NCBI GenBank assembly: GCA_041743125.1
Contig: JBGTNK010000197.1
Location: 3,028 to 67,027, forward strand
DNA length: 64,000 bases
Origin: Terrimonas_B sp041743125
GTDB lineage: Bacteria > Bacteroidota > Bacteroidia > Chitinophagales > Chitinophagaceae
Direction: 5' to 3'
Translations under genes and position numbers: made by a program
The notes under the pieces: generated by a model
What the model was told of the DNA's origin: nothing
Seen by the model: the letters and a program-made list of their open reading frames with translations, nothing else
Database searches by the model: none
In this document: piece by piece, positions 17,577-26,804 of the stretch
How positions within the stretch are numbered: position 1 is the first letter of the stretch
How the letters are laid out: each line of letters opens with the position of its first letter

Positions 17577-19759
17577 GGTACTGGCTACTTACTACAGAAT
17601 ATCCTCCTTTTTTCGGAGGCGGCATAGGCACTTATTGTGCTACTACAGCCAGAATGCTTTCAGAAAAAAAGCATGATGTCACTGTATTCATAAGTGATGC
17701 CACCGTTAATGATATCCGGGTAGAGAAAAATGAGGGTATCCGCCTGGTACGGTTTAACACCTCCCGGACAAACTCTTCGTCCTTTCTCGGTCACGTGACA
17801 AACATTAGTTATGAGTTTGCTCATATTGTAAAACATTTTATTGAAAGAGAGGGACAGCCAGACATTATAGAAGCCCAGGAATACCAGGGCATTGCTTATT
17901 ACCTGTTGCAATATAAATACCTATTATATGAGTGGTGCAGGGATGTACCTGTTTTGATAACCATGCATTCCCCTTCTTCATTGTATATGGAATACAATCA
18001 TGTGCCCATGCACCGCTATCCCAATTTCTGGATTTGTGAAATGGAATATTTCTGTTTGCAGGCAGCCAGCTATATTATTTCTCCCAGTAATTATATGCTT
18101 AAAGAACTGGAAAGAAAATTTGTTTTAACTAACAAAAACGTAACAATTATTTCCAATCCATTTGAAGGGAAATTAAATAATATAAAGGCAGTTCCTGCCA
18201 TAACCGGGAAAGTGAATGAGATTGTTTTTTATGGAAAATTGACTGTGCAGAAAGGAGTATTGAGATTACTAAATTATTTTAAAGAATTATGGGACAGGAA
18301 ATTTGACCGGCCTTTATATTTGATAGGCGGGCAGGATATTGTTTACCATCCGGAAGGAATAACAATGGGCGACCTGATCAGGAAGAAATATAAAGAGTAT
18401 ATAACCAGGGGACTCTTAAAATTGGAAGACAGGATAAAGCCTTCAGAAATAAGTGCACGGTTGTCCCGGGCCGAAGTTGTGATAATCCCCAGCGATAATG
18501 ATAACCTCCCTTATGTTGTTTTAGAAATGATGGCCCTGGGCAAAATTGTATTGGCGTCAAAGCAAGGAGGCCAGTCAGAGATAATAGAAAATGAAACTGA
18601 TGGATTTATTTTTGATCATGCAAAGCCCGATACCTTTTTCAAACAATTGGATTTTATCCTGAACCTCGATGAGGCGCAAAGGAAAAATATTTCTTCACTA
18701 GCAAGGCAGAAAGTAGAACAGAACTACAACTTAGATGCAGTATATCAGCAAAAAATAAAGTTGATTGAACAGATCTTAAATAACAAAGGCGCATCATTGC
18801 CTGCAGTGTTTCCGTTTATTCGTAAAAGACAGAAGGAAATTAAAGATACCAACAGATCAATTAAGCCAGGCAAGCTCTCTATCGTAGTACCTTTTTATAA
18901 CATGGGGCAATATATAGATGAGACTATTCAATCTTTGTTGCAATGTAATTATGCGGATAAGGAAATTCTTATTATAAACGATGGTAGTACAGATAAGCAC
19001 AGCTTACAAAAGCTGGATGGTTATCGCCTTAATTCCAGTTTAAAAGTTATTGATATTAAAAATGGTGGGCTGGCTAATGCAAGAAACACAGGTGCAGAAA
19101 AGGCAGATGGGGAATTTCTTGCTTTTTTAGATGCCGACGACAAGGTTCAGCAAAATTATTACACACAGGCTATCGGAGTACTCCGGCAATACACAAATGT
19201 ACATTTCGCAGGCTGCTGGGTTAAATATTTTGGTAATTCTGATAATATATGGCCTGCTTTTATGCCTGAACCTCCCTTGATTTTAAATCATAATACAGTC
19301 AATTCGAGTAGCCTGGTTTATAAACGTGAAGCATTTTTGAAGGCCGGAAAAAATGACCCTACTATGTTATTCCAGGGTTATGAAGATTATGAAAGTGTAA
19401 TCGCAATGCTTGCTGCAGAATTTGGTGGTGTTGTGATTCCTGAACCCTTGTTTCATTACCGGGTGAGAACGGGTTCTATGTACAGAAAAATTTCCCGGTC
19501 AAAAAAATTAAGTTTATATCAACATATCTGCGAAAAGCACGGGAAGTATTACGCTGGTTTTGCCACCGATTTATTTAACCTGCTCAATGCTAATGGACCG
19601 GGCATCCTGCTGGATAACCCGTCAACAGACCACCACCTAACGGATAACTTGCCGTTCAATGGAAAATTATCCGTCAAGGTTATTGCATTGATGAAACGAA
19701 ACCGTATTGTGAAAAGGGTAGCTTACAAGGCCTATAAGTTGATAAAAAAGAAAAGATGA
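17573..19759 (+). CDS. fused GT4 - GT2 glycosyltransferase (TTG start)
   Basis: A 728-aa fusion. Residues 1-400 are a GT-B/GT4 domain (WLLTTEYPPFFGGGIGTYC at the N-terminus; FYGKLTVQKGVLRLL near 219; NLPYVVLEMMALGK near 310). The usual E-x7-E motif is D-x7-E here. Residues about 430-640 are a GT-A/GT2 domain (LSIVVPFYNMGQYIDE, FLDADDKV). The start must be the TTG at 17573, which overlaps the previous TGA stop, because the first GT4 strand begins at once and the next Met is at residue 27. The protein probably adds two successive sugars. The stop overlaps the permease start by 4 bp. Confidence 0.85.
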   Translation: MRYWLLTTEYPPFFGGGIGTYCATTARMLSEKKHDVTVFISDATVNDIRVEKNEGIRLVRFNTSRTNSSSFLGHVTNISYEFAHIVKHFIEREGQPDIIEAQEYQGIAYYLLQYKYLLYEWCRDVPVLITMHSPSSLYMEYNHVPMHRYPNFWICEMEYFCLQAASYIISPSNYMLKELERKFVLTNKNVTIISNPFEGKLNNIKAVPAITGKVNEIVFYGKLTVQKGVLRLLNYFKELWDRKFDRPLYLIGGQDIVYHPEGITMGDLIRKKYKEYITRGLLKLEDRIKPSEISARLSRAEVVIIPSDNDNLPYVVLEMMALGKIVLASKQGGQSEIIENETDGFIFDHAKPDTFFKQLDFILNLDEAQRKNISSLARQKVEQNYNLDAVYQQKIKLIEQILNNKGASLPAVFPFIRKRQKEIKDTNRSIKPGKLSIVVPFYNMGQYIDETIQSLLQCNYADKEILIINDGSTDKHSLQKLDGYRLNSSLKVIDIKNGGLANARNTGAEKADGEFLAFLDADDKVQQNYYTQAIGVLRQYTNVHFAGCWVKYFGNSDNIWPAFMPEPPLILNHNTVNSSSLVYKREAFLKAGKNDPTMLFQGYEDYESVIAMLAAEFGGVVIPEPLFHYRVRTGSMYRKISRSKKLSLYQHICEKHGKYYAGFATDLFNLLNANGPGILLDNPSTDHHLTDNLPFNGKLSVKVIALMKRNRIVKRVAYKAYKLIKKKR

Positions 19760-20556
19760 TGTTAATCAGAATTGTGAAAGACTGGGTGATGCGTTCCAAT
19801 AAACTGGAGAGGTTGTGGATGATGGCGAAGATTGAATTCAAGCTCAGGTATTACGAAAATAAACTGGGCTTGTTATGGGCATTGATAAAACCGGTTTCGG
19901 ATATTATTATTTATTATGTGGCATTTGAATTGATCATGAACCAGGGTATTCCCAACTTTGTTTCATTCTTGTTTATCGGTTTGATCATGTGGAATTTTTT
20001 TGTGGAATCAACTACGGGCACCGTTCAGATACTCAATACAAAGAAATATTTGTATGAATATACAAATATGAATAAGCTTGAAATTTATCTTTCGCATATT
20101 TTAAGTAATTGCATTGGTTTCTTTTTTAACCTGCTGATGTTTACCCTGTTCTTTCATTTGATCGAAAAGAATACAACGGGATATACCCTGTATGCATTTT
20201 ATTTTATCCCCATTTTCCTCAACCTGCTGGTGATAGCACTTGCATTTTCATTAATACTTTCTAATATCTATATTATAGCAAATGATATAACGCAAATATG
20301 GATGGTGGTAACAAGTATTGGTTTTTGGTTATCTCCTATATTATTTAAACTGGAGGTTTTTCGAAATGCTTTACCGGGGCTGGATTACATCAATCCCATA
20401 GCAGGAATAATCATTAATGCCAGGAATGTATTGCTTTACCACGTGGAGCCGGATTGGGGTCTTTTTATTTTTGACTGGGCTTATGCCATCATTTTATTAT
20501 TAATTGGGTTATTATTATTAAACAAGCTGGGATCTAAAGCCGCCGAAAAGTTATGA
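19756..20556 (+). CDS. ABC-2 type polysaccharide exporter permease (Wzm/TagG-like)
   Basis: A 266-aa integral inner-membrane protein with about six hydrophobic segments. The N-terminal cytosolic helix carries KIEFKLRYYENKLGLLWALI, the Leu-Gly-x-x-Trp pattern typical of ABC-2 permeases for O-antigen and teichoic acid precursors. Together with the ATPase that follows it (4-bp overlap), it should flip a lipid-linked glycan to the periplasmic face. The context of glycosyltransferases and methyltransferases supports a lipopolysaccharide O-chain or capsule substrate. Confidence 0.88.
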   Translation: MMLIRIVKDWVMRSNKLERLWMMAKIEFKLRYYENKLGLLWALIKPVSDIIIYYVAFELIMNQGIPNFVSFLFIGLIMWNFFVESTTGTVQILNTKKYLYEYTNMNKLEIYLSHILSNCIGFFFNLLMFTLFFHLIEKNTTGYTLYAFYFIPIFLNLLVIALAFSLILSNIYIIANDITQIWMVVTSIGFWLSPILFKLEVFRNALPGLDYINPIAGIIINARNVLLYHVEPDWGLFIFDWAYAIILLLIGLLLLNKLGSKAAEKL

Positions 20557-21305
20557 GCGTTATGGAAAATAATGAATGGGCCATTGTGGCAAAAAATATA
20601 AGTAAGACATTTCATATTACTGAGGACAGCCATAATACAGTGAAGCAACGCTTATTTAATATATTCAATTCTCCCAAAAAGAAAAAAGTAGAAGTACTGA
20701 AAACCGTTTCGCTGGAAATAAAAAAGGGAGAGTGTATCGGGCTGCTGGGAAGAAATGGCTGCGGTAAATCAACCCTGGTGAAATTGCTTTCCGGAGTGTA
20801 CCCGATAGATTCCGGATATATTAAAATCAATGGTTCTACCATGCTGATGAATCTGGGTGTGGGCATGAGTCATGCATTAACAGCCCGGGAAAATATTTAT
20901 ATATCTGCTTCGGTTTTAGGATTAAGAATAAAAGAAGTGGATGCTATTTTTGACGAGATCATCGAATTTGCCGAACTAAAAGAATTTGTAGATACCAAGA
21001 TCAAATATTTTTCATCTGGTATGGTGGCGAGGCTGGGTTTTTCAATTGCCGTAAATGCAGGCGCGGATATTATGTTTCTCGATGAAATTTTTGCAGTAGG
21101 TGATATGAAATTCCAGGAAAAAGCCATCAAAGTATTTGAAAGCTCATGGATCCAGGGAAAAACGGTGATCCTGGTAAGCCATAGTATGGATGTGATCCAA
21201 AAATATTGCAACCGCGCCATTTTTATGAAAAATGGAGAAATAAAATTTATAGGTGAAACGGAGAAAGCAATTGCCATGTATACGGAAGATAATCACCAGG
21301 CGTAG
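20553..21305 (+). CDS. ABC transporter ATP-binding protein for polysaccharide export (Wzt/TagH/KpsT-like)
   Basis: A 250-aa ATPase of the exporter. The Walker A is GLLGRNGCGKST near residue 66. The signature is the SSGM variant (YFSSGMVARLGFSIA), which marks the O-antigen/teichoic-acid exporter group, and Walker B is IMFLDEIFAVGD. The D-loop and H-loop (LVSHSMDVIQKY) follow. The protein ends right after the nucleotide-binding domain, so it lacks the C-terminal carbohydrate-binding domain that lets E. coli O8/O9a Wzt read the methylated chain end. It overlaps the permease gene by 4 bp and the convergent ligase gene by 13 bp. Confidence 0.9.
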   Translation: MSVMENNEWAIVAKNISKTFHITEDSHNTVKQRLFNIFNSPKKKKVEVLKTVSLEIKKGECIGLLGRNGCGKSTLVKLLSGVYPIDSGYIKINGSTMLMNLGVGMSHALTARENIYISASVLGLRIKEVDAIFDEIIEFAELKEFVDTKIKYFSSGMVARLGFSIAVNAGADIMFLDEIFAVGDMKFQEKAIKVFESSWIQGKTVILVSHSMDVIQKYCNRAIFMKNGEIKFIGETEKAIAMYTEDNHQA

Positions 21306-22561
21306 GATGAAGACCGGGAATTGTTAACAGAAAGTAAAAAGGTAATAAAAAAACTAAATAACATTACACCGATGCTGCGGTCAAAATAATTTTCTGTTAA
21401 CATCGCAAGAGAAAAAGTGATAACAATGGCAAGGGAAATAATATCGCGGTGGCGGATAAAATGTACAAGGGGCAGAATGACCCACCCGGTTAGAAATAAA
21501 AGTAGTCCTGCAACGCCCATGCTGTAGAGGATGTCAAGGTAATTGTTGTGTACATTTTTCTGGGTAGCAATGGCAAATTGAAATTGTTTTTTTTCATAGA
21601 TAGTAAACAATTCATCCTTTTTGTCACCAATCCCCACCCCGGTCAGGGGATGCTCTTTGAATAACTCCCAGCCACATTGCCAGGCTGCCAGGCGGAAATT
21701 TGCTCCATTCCATTGATCCGGAGTAAGGAGATCTGCATAATGGCTTTCTTTGGCCTGACTTTGGAAGTTAAATTGTGTAAAGGCAAGTTCTTTGAACCGA
21801 TTGATCGTTTTGGGAAAAAAAGTATAAATAAGAAAACCGGTAACTATTATGGCTATCAGGGCAATGATTCCCTGCAGGTATTTTTTCTTTTTTATAATGT
21901 TAAAAAATAAGAAGATGAGAGTGAGTGTGTACAGGATCAGCATCATATTTCGGCTGGCAAGCAGGTAACTGATGATAAAAAGAAAAATGATGCAGATGAT
22001 AAGCAAAATTTGATAGCTTTTCGATAAAGGGATTTTCACCAGGTGCCAGGCGAAAATGTAAATAGCGATATTGACCAGGAGTGAAGTGTAAATGGATTGC
22101 TGGCCAATCAGGAAAGAAAGAGCATCATTGTAAAGCCAGGCGGCATCATTTCTTTGTGTGTATTGGGAAATGGCGTACAGCAGGCTGACCAGGCAGGATA
22201 TAGTTATAATAAATGCCCCGCCAAGCAGAATTTCATCCCGGGATTTTTTGGTCATTTGAAACAATCCCATACTTAGTGGAAACAAAAGTAATGGGAGACG
22301 TAATTGAAGAAACCGGGCGCCGGCTGAATGATTGTCAGATATAAAATAACTGGCAACCATTGCTAACGCAAATGCAAGCATGAACCATATAAATTTTCGT
22401 TCTTTAAAGAGAAACAGTTTTTCTTTAATTGAATTGCCTGCTAAAACAAAAGAAACCAGCAGGCCCATAATGATCACTTTTAAGGCAACAAAAAAGGGAA
22501 GAAAAAATGAAGCGATAAATAATAGGATCAATCCGGGAATCAGCAACCTTCTTTGTTTCAT
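21293..22561 (-). CDS. O-antigen ligase family membrane protein (WaaL/Wzy-like)
   Basis: A 422-aa protein with about ten to twelve hydrophobic helices. The large periplasmic loop typical of the O-antigen ligase/polymerase (Wzy_C) fold lies in the second half, with HPLTGVGIGDKKDE followed by VHNNYLDILYSMGVAGLLLFL. The invariant His of that loop may be that in VHNNYLD. Next to an ABC-type exporter the role of ligase (joining the finished chain to lipid A-core) fits better than polymerase, because exporter-dependent chains are made in the cytosol. That is inference. Transcribed towards the exporter operon, with a 13-bp tail overlap. Confidence 0.8.
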   Translation of the reverse strand: MKQRRLLIPGLILLFIASFFLPFFVALKVIIMGLLVSFVLAGNSIKEKLFLFKERKFIWFMLAFALAMVASYFISDNHSAGARFLQLRLPLLLFPLSMGLFQMTKKSRDEILLGGAFIITISCLVSLLYAISQYTQRNDAAWLYNDALSFLIGQQSIYTSLLVNIAIYIFAWHLVKIPLSKSYQILLIICIIFLFIISYLLASRNMMLILYTLTLIFLFFNIIKKKKYLQGIIALIAIIVTGFLIYTFFPKTINRFKELAFTQFNFQSQAKESHYADLLTPDQWNGANFRLAAWQCGWELFKEHPLTGVGIGDKKDELFTIYEKKQFQFAIATQKNVHNNYLDILYSMGVAGLLLFLTGWVILPLVHFIRHRDIISLAIVITFSLAMLTENYFDRSIGVMLFSFFITFLLSVNNSRSSSYAW

Positions 22562-22598
22562 TAAAAATGGTTTTTTGATTTTAGTTTGTAAAGGTAAT

Positions 22599-22631
22599 TT
22601 GTGAAGATTGTCCCGGTAACAAATATTTTTG
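22599..22631 (+). promoter_or_regulatory. promoter of the WaaE-like gene (TTG-N22-TATTTTTG)
   Basis: TTG at 22599-22601 and TATTTTTG at 22624-22631, 22 bp apart, match the Bacteroidota -33/-7 pattern. The ATG follows 29 bp after the -7 box, in a 99-bp divergent spacer. Confidence 0.5.
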
Positions 22632-22660
22632 GTAATAGAAAAAAAGTATAACCTTTTCTT

Positions 22661-23503
22661 ATGGAGTTATTATCTGTTGTTATTATAACATATAACGAAG
22701 AACGCAATATTGGAAGATGCATCGATTCGGTAAAAGAGGTGGCCGATGAAATTGTATTATTAGATTCTTTTTCTACTGACAAAACGGTACAGATAGCAGA
22801 AGAAAAGGGAGCGTATGTTTACAGGCAGCATTTCGCAGGATATATTGCTCAAAAAAATAAAGCCCTTGAATTTGCTGAGTATAATTATGTACTCTGTCTG
22901 GATGCAGATGAAGCATTGGATGAGGAATTGAAAGCATCGATATTGCGGGCAAAAAAGGAATTTGTTTTCAAGGCGTATAAAATGAACCGGTGTGCCAATT
23001 ATTGCGGAAAATTTATTCGTCATGGAAGCTGGTATCCGGAATCTAAAGTGAGGTTATTTGATAAGAGAACGCTTCGTTGGGGAGGGCTGGATCCCCATGA
23101 CAAGATTATTGTTCCACCTACTATTGCTGTCTTCCCGTTAAAAGGTGACCTGTTACACTACATTTGTAATAGTGTGGAAAATCATAAAAAAAGGAATGAT
23201 AATTTTAGTTCTATAGCTGCCAGGTCACTTTATAAAACTGGAAAGAAAACAAATTGGTTAAAAATGGCAGGCAGTCCCGTGTGGTCATTTTTACATGCAT
23301 ATATTATTCGTGCAGGTTTTTTAAATGGATATCACGGGCTTATGATAGCATATCACCAGGCCCGGTATCATTTTTTGAAATACGCCAAGCTTTATAAATT
23401 ACAGCATAATAAAATAAATGAATTCCCTTTGCCACCTAAGTTAAATGTTCAGTCCTCCGCAAACACTGAGCGTTTGTCCCGTGATATAAGAGCCCATGTC
23501 TGA
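22661..23503 (+). CDS. GT2 glycosyltransferase of the WaaE/KdtX type (LPS core)
   Basis: A 280-aa GT-A enzyme. The N-terminus is LSVVIITYNEERNIGRCI, then DEIVLLDSFSTDKT and the metal site LCLDADEALDEEL near residue 82. The next block (AYKMNRCANYCGKFIRHGSW, then YPESKVRLF) is characteristic of the WaaE/KdtX-type transferases that add a hexose to lipopolysaccharide inner core heptose. The exact sugar cannot be read. The 3' end overlaps the convergent fabG gene by 63 bp, which is unusually long; both frames end in plausible tails. It has its own promoter. Confidence 0.82.
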   Translation: MELLSVVIITYNEERNIGRCIDSVKEVADEIVLLDSFSTDKTVQIAEEKGAYVYRQHFAGYIAQKNKALEFAEYNYVLCLDADEALDEELKASILRAKKEFVFKAYKMNRCANYCGKFIRHGSWYPESKVRLFDKRTLRWGGLDPHDKIIVPPTIAVFPLKGDLLHYICNSVENHKKRNDNFSSIAARSLYKTGKKTNWLKMAGSPVWSFLHAYIIRAGFLNGYHGLMIAYHQARYHFLKYAKLYKLQHNKINEFPLPPKLNVQSSANTERLSRDIRAHV

Positions 23504-24199
23504 AGCCAGGAATAAAGTGCTGTTGGCAATATCTTCCGTAGTGGCAAAGCGCCCCAGGGGAATTCCTGCTTTGTATTTATCTCCGGCTTCACCTTCCTTC
23601 AGGTAGCTGGTCATATCTGTTTCTACAAATCCCGGTGCGATGGCGTTGCAACGGATATTGCGGCTGCCCAACTCCTTTGCTACACTTTTGGTAAATCCTA
23701 TAATGCCTGCTTTGCTGGCGGCATAGCTGCTTTGCCCGGCGTTACCTATTTCTCCAATTATAGAACTCATATTGATAATGGCTCCATTCCTGGCTTTCAT
23801 CATGGGTTTTATTACCTGTTTCGTCATATAAAATACGCTGTTCAAATTTACTTTGATCACCTCATCCCACTGATCAGGACCCATACGTAAGAGGAGGTTG
23901 TCTTTTGATATACCCGCATTGTTGACGCAGATATCAACTTTTCCGAATTCTTTCAACACATCATTTACAAATGCCTCACATTGCGCAAAATCACCGGCAT
24001 TACTTTTATAACCCTTTGCTTTTACTCCCAGGGCTTTCAACTTTTCTTCAAGTGCAGTGGCTTTTTCAGCGCTACTATCACTTACGTAAGTAAAAGCGAT
24101 ATGTGCGCCGTGATCAGCAAATTTTAATGCAATTGCTTCACCTATACCCCGGGCAGCACCGGTTACTATGGCCACTTTGTCTGTTAATAATTTATTCAT
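23441..24199 (-). CDS. fabG: 3-oxoacyl-[acyl-carrier-protein] reductase
   Basis: A short-chain dehydrogenase of 252 residues that reduces 3-oxoacyl-ACP with NADPH in fatty acid elongation. It has the TGAARGIG cofactor loop near residue 14, NNAG near 92, the catalytic Ser in MSSIIGEIGN, Tyr/Lys in SSYAASKAG and the PGFVETDM segment. The end GQTLSVCGGLNI is typical of FabG. The last 63 bp lie inside the convergent glycosyltransferase gene. FabG assignment over other SDRs is based on overall similarity; the gene stands alone, without other fab genes nearby. Confidence 0.9.
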   Translation of the reverse strand: MNKLLTDKVAIVTGAARGIGEAIALKFADHGAHIAFTYVSDSSAEKATALEEKLKALGVKAKGYKSNAGDFAQCEAFVNDVLKEFGKVDICVNNAGISKDNLLLRMGPDQWDEVIKVNLNSVFYMTKQVIKPMMKARNGAIINMSSIIGEIGNAGQSSYAASKAGIIGFTKSVAKELGSRNIRCNAIAPGFVETDMTSYLKEGEAGDKYKAGIPLGRFATTEDIANSTLFLASDMGSYITGQTLSVCGGLNI

Positions 24200-24282
24200 A
24201 TAATCTCAATAATTTGTTTTGATTATTATTTAATCGGGTATGTATATTTAATGCCTCTGATGCTACACTGCGGAAGAGACCA

Positions 24283-25803
24283 TCAGGCAATAAATTTTAA
24301 TATTTCTGTAATAAAGTTCCGTTCATTGCTTAACCTGGGTACCTTATGCTGTCCGCCCAGTTTGCCCTTACTTTGCAACCAAAGATTGAAAGTTCCTTTT
24401 TTCAAAGAATGCAAAACAGGCAAACCTAGTGCTATATCCCGGTGCCTTTTTGCTTCATAGTCGCTGTTGATACTTTTTAAGGCAGCATCGAGTTCCTCTG
24501 TGAATTCCTGTACACTGGCCGGTTCTTTATCAAATTCAATTAACCATTCATGGGCCCCGTTTGATGCATCAGAAAAGTAAATGGGAGCTGCCGTATAATC
24601 ATTTACAACCGCGTTTGTTTTTTCACAGGCAATAGCAATGGCTTTATCTGAATTGTCAACGATCAATTCTTCTCCAAATGCATTGATATAATGTTTCAAT
24701 CTTCCCGTTACTTTAACCTTAAAAGGTTTAATGGATGTAAATTGAATGGTATCTCCTACCAGGTATCTCCATAAACCCCCATTTGTACTGATGATAAGGG
24801 CATAATTTTTTCCGGTCTCTACGTCCTGCAGGCTAATGGTCTGCGGATGTTTTTTCCCATACTCATTCACCGGCATGAATTCCATAAAAATGCCGTGATC
24901 CGTAAACAGCAGCATACCCTCATCGCCCTGGTTTTCCTGTGCAGCAAAAAATCCTTCACTTGCATTATACATTTCCAGGTAATTGATTTGCTTACCAATC
25001 AACTTTTGAAATTGTTCCTGGTAGGGAACAAAAGACACCCCGCCATGCATATACAGTTCCAGTGACGGCCATACTTCCATCATATTTTTTTTGCCGGTAA
25101 TTTCCAGGATTCGCTTGAATAAAACCAATGTCCAGGTGGGCACGCCGGATATTGACGTTACATTTTCTTTTATAGTACTATTGGCCAGCTTTTCAATTTT
25201 ATTTTCCCATTCATCCATTAAAGCAATGCTTAGATCAGGTGTCCGGAGCCAGTGTCCCCAGAAGGGAGTGTTTTGCAGCAACACGGCGCTAAGATCACCA
25301 TATTGAGCTTCTGTATTCATTGGGTTAATATTATGACTTCCGCCAAGTACTAATCCTTTTCCCGTTAATAAAGCTGAATCGGGGTTGTAATTATAATATA
25401 GTGTCAGAACATCTTTTGCTGCTTTAAAATGACATTCTTCCAGGCTTTCTTCGCTGATAGGTATGAATTTGCTTTTATCGCTGGTGGTACCACTGCTTTT
25501 TGCAAACCAATAAATAGGTGTATTCCATAAAATATTCTGCTCGCCTTGCATGATGCGTTCAATATAGGGTTTCAGGTCTTCGTATTCATGCACAGGAACT
25601 GCCTGCTTAAAAGTTTTTACATTGAATAGCTCATGAAAATTATACCGGCGTCCAAATTCCGTGTATTGGGCGGAGGTAACCAAATCCTGTAATACTTCCC
25701 GTTGTGCATCCAACGGGTTATTTTTCCACGCTTCAATGCGCCAGTAACGCATACGGGCAAGAGATGATATGGCAGGGCTTAAAAGGCTCATTGGCGCAGG
25801 CAA
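24283..25803 (-). CDS. GH3-family acyl-adenylating enzyme
   Basis: A 506-aa protein of the GH3 family (ANL superfamily). In plants GH3 enzymes adenylate hormone carboxylates such as auxin or jasmonate and join them to amino acids. The ATP-binding loop is YWFAKSSGTTSDKSKFIP near residue 104. Later motifs are YNASEGFFAAQ near 279 and LWRYLVGDTIQFTS near 348, the family's hinge and adenylate site. Bacteroidota often carry one GH3 homologue whose substrate is unknown. The gene stands between lptB and fabG on the same strand and has a short upstream spacer. Confidence 0.85.
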   Translation of the reverse strand: MPAPMSLLSPAISSLARMRYWRIEAWKNNPLDAQREVLQDLVTSAQYTEFGRRYNFHELFNVKTFKQAVPVHEYEDLKPYIERIMQGEQNILWNTPIYWFAKSSGTTSDKSKFIPISEESLEECHFKAAKDVLTLYYNYNPDSALLTGKGLVLGGSHNINPMNTEAQYGDLSAVLLQNTPFWGHWLRTPDLSIALMDEWENKIEKLANSTIKENVTSISGVPTWTLVLFKRILEITGKKNMMEVWPSLELYMHGGVSFVPYQEQFQKLIGKQINYLEMYNASEGFFAAQENQGDEGMLLFTDHGIFMEFMPVNEYGKKHPQTISLQDVETGKNYALIISTNGGLWRYLVGDTIQFTSIKPFKVKVTGRLKHYINAFGEELIVDNSDKAIAIACEKTNAVVNDYTAAPIYFSDASNGAHEWLIEFDKEPASVQEFTEELDAALKSINSDYEAKRHRDIALGLPVLHSLKKGTFNLWLQSKGKLGGQHKVPRLSNERNFITEILKFIA

Positions 25804-25981
25804 GATAAAAAAGAAATTACATTAAACTCGTACGGCTTATTTTTTTGCCGGGAAACAGATATTTGGAAAAGGTAAAAAGTTTACCGGAATGTAGTTTTAA
25901 TTCCCATGAATATTAGATTGAACACGCCATTTTATTTTCGTTCCATTTAAAGCCTTTCTATTTGGAACAGCTCACAATATT

Positions 25982-26797
25982 TCAGGGAAAGGCTTTGTCA
26001 TCAGCCTGCAAATTTTCGGGATTTTTTGGATTAGCGCTGAGGATCGCTTCATCATGCAGATAATCTTTACGTTTCAATTCAAAATTTCTACCCAGGTAAA
26101 GTTTTCTTACCTGTTCATCATCTGCTAATTCTTCTGCAGTTCCGTGTTTGAAAATTTTTCCATCTATCAAAAGGTAAGCCCTGTCGCAAATGGAAAGTGT
26201 TTCTGTAACGTTATGATCAGTAATCAGGATACCGATATTCTTGTATTTTAATTTAGCAACAATAGCCTGGATGTCCTCTACAGCAATAGGGTCTATACCC
26301 GCAAACGGTTCATCGAGTAAAATGAATTTGGGGTCAACCGCCAGTGCCCTCGCTATTTCAGTCCGCCGTCTTTCTCCGCCGCTTAAAACATCTCCATTGC
26401 TTTTACGTACATGATGTAACCTGAATTCATTAAGAAGAGATTCTAATTTTTCCTTTTGATCCTGTTTTGAAAGGGTTGTCATTTCCAGCACGGCACTTAT
26501 ATTATCCTCAACACTCAGCTTACGAAAAATTGAGGCCTCCTGGGGCAGGTACCCGATACCCATTTTTGCTCTCTTGTACATGGCCAGGGAAGTAATATTC
26601 TGATCATTTAAAAACACGTCGCCTTCATCAGGCCTGATCAACCCCACCACCTGGTAAAAAGAGGTGGTTTTCCCTGCACCATTAGGTCCCAATAGCCCAA
26701 CAATTTCTCCCTGGTGAACTTCAAAAGACACATGATTAACAACCGTTCGGCTGCCATATTTCTTCACTAAATTTTTGGCATAAATACTAATGGACAT
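25982..26797 (-). CDS. lptB: lipopolysaccharide transport ATPase LptB
   Basis: The ATPase that drives extraction of LPS from the inner membrane through LptF/LptG. Of 271 residues, the first 240 are a complete nucleotide-binding domain: Walker A GLLGPNGAGKTTSF, a Q-loop GYLPQEASIFRKLSVEDN typical of LptB, signature LSGGERRRTEIARAL, Walker B FILLDEPFAGIDPIAV and the H-loop ITDHNVTETL. A 30-residue extension follows. A TATTTTTG box ends 7 bp before the ATG, so the transcript has little or no leader. The other lpt genes are not in the window. Confidence 0.93.
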   Translation of the reverse strand: MSISIYAKNLVKKYGSRTVVNHVSFEVHQGEIVGLLGPNGAGKTTSFYQVVGLIRPDEGDVFLNDQNITSLAMYKRAKMGIGYLPQEASIFRKLSVEDNISAVLEMTTLSKQDQKEKLESLLNEFRLHHVRKSNGDVLSGGERRRTEIARALAVDPKFILLDEPFAGIDPIAVEDIQAIVAKLKYKNIGILITDHNVTETLSICDRAYLLIDGKIFKHGTAEELADDEQVRKLYLGRNFELKRKDYLHDEAILSANPKNPENLQADDKAFP

Positions 26798-26804
26798 AGG
26801 GAAG

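Noticed and set aside
8899..23503. The polysaccharide cluster as a mobile genomic island
   Set aside because: No integrase, transposase, tRNA or direct repeats were found at its edges, and the base composition looks like the rest of the window.
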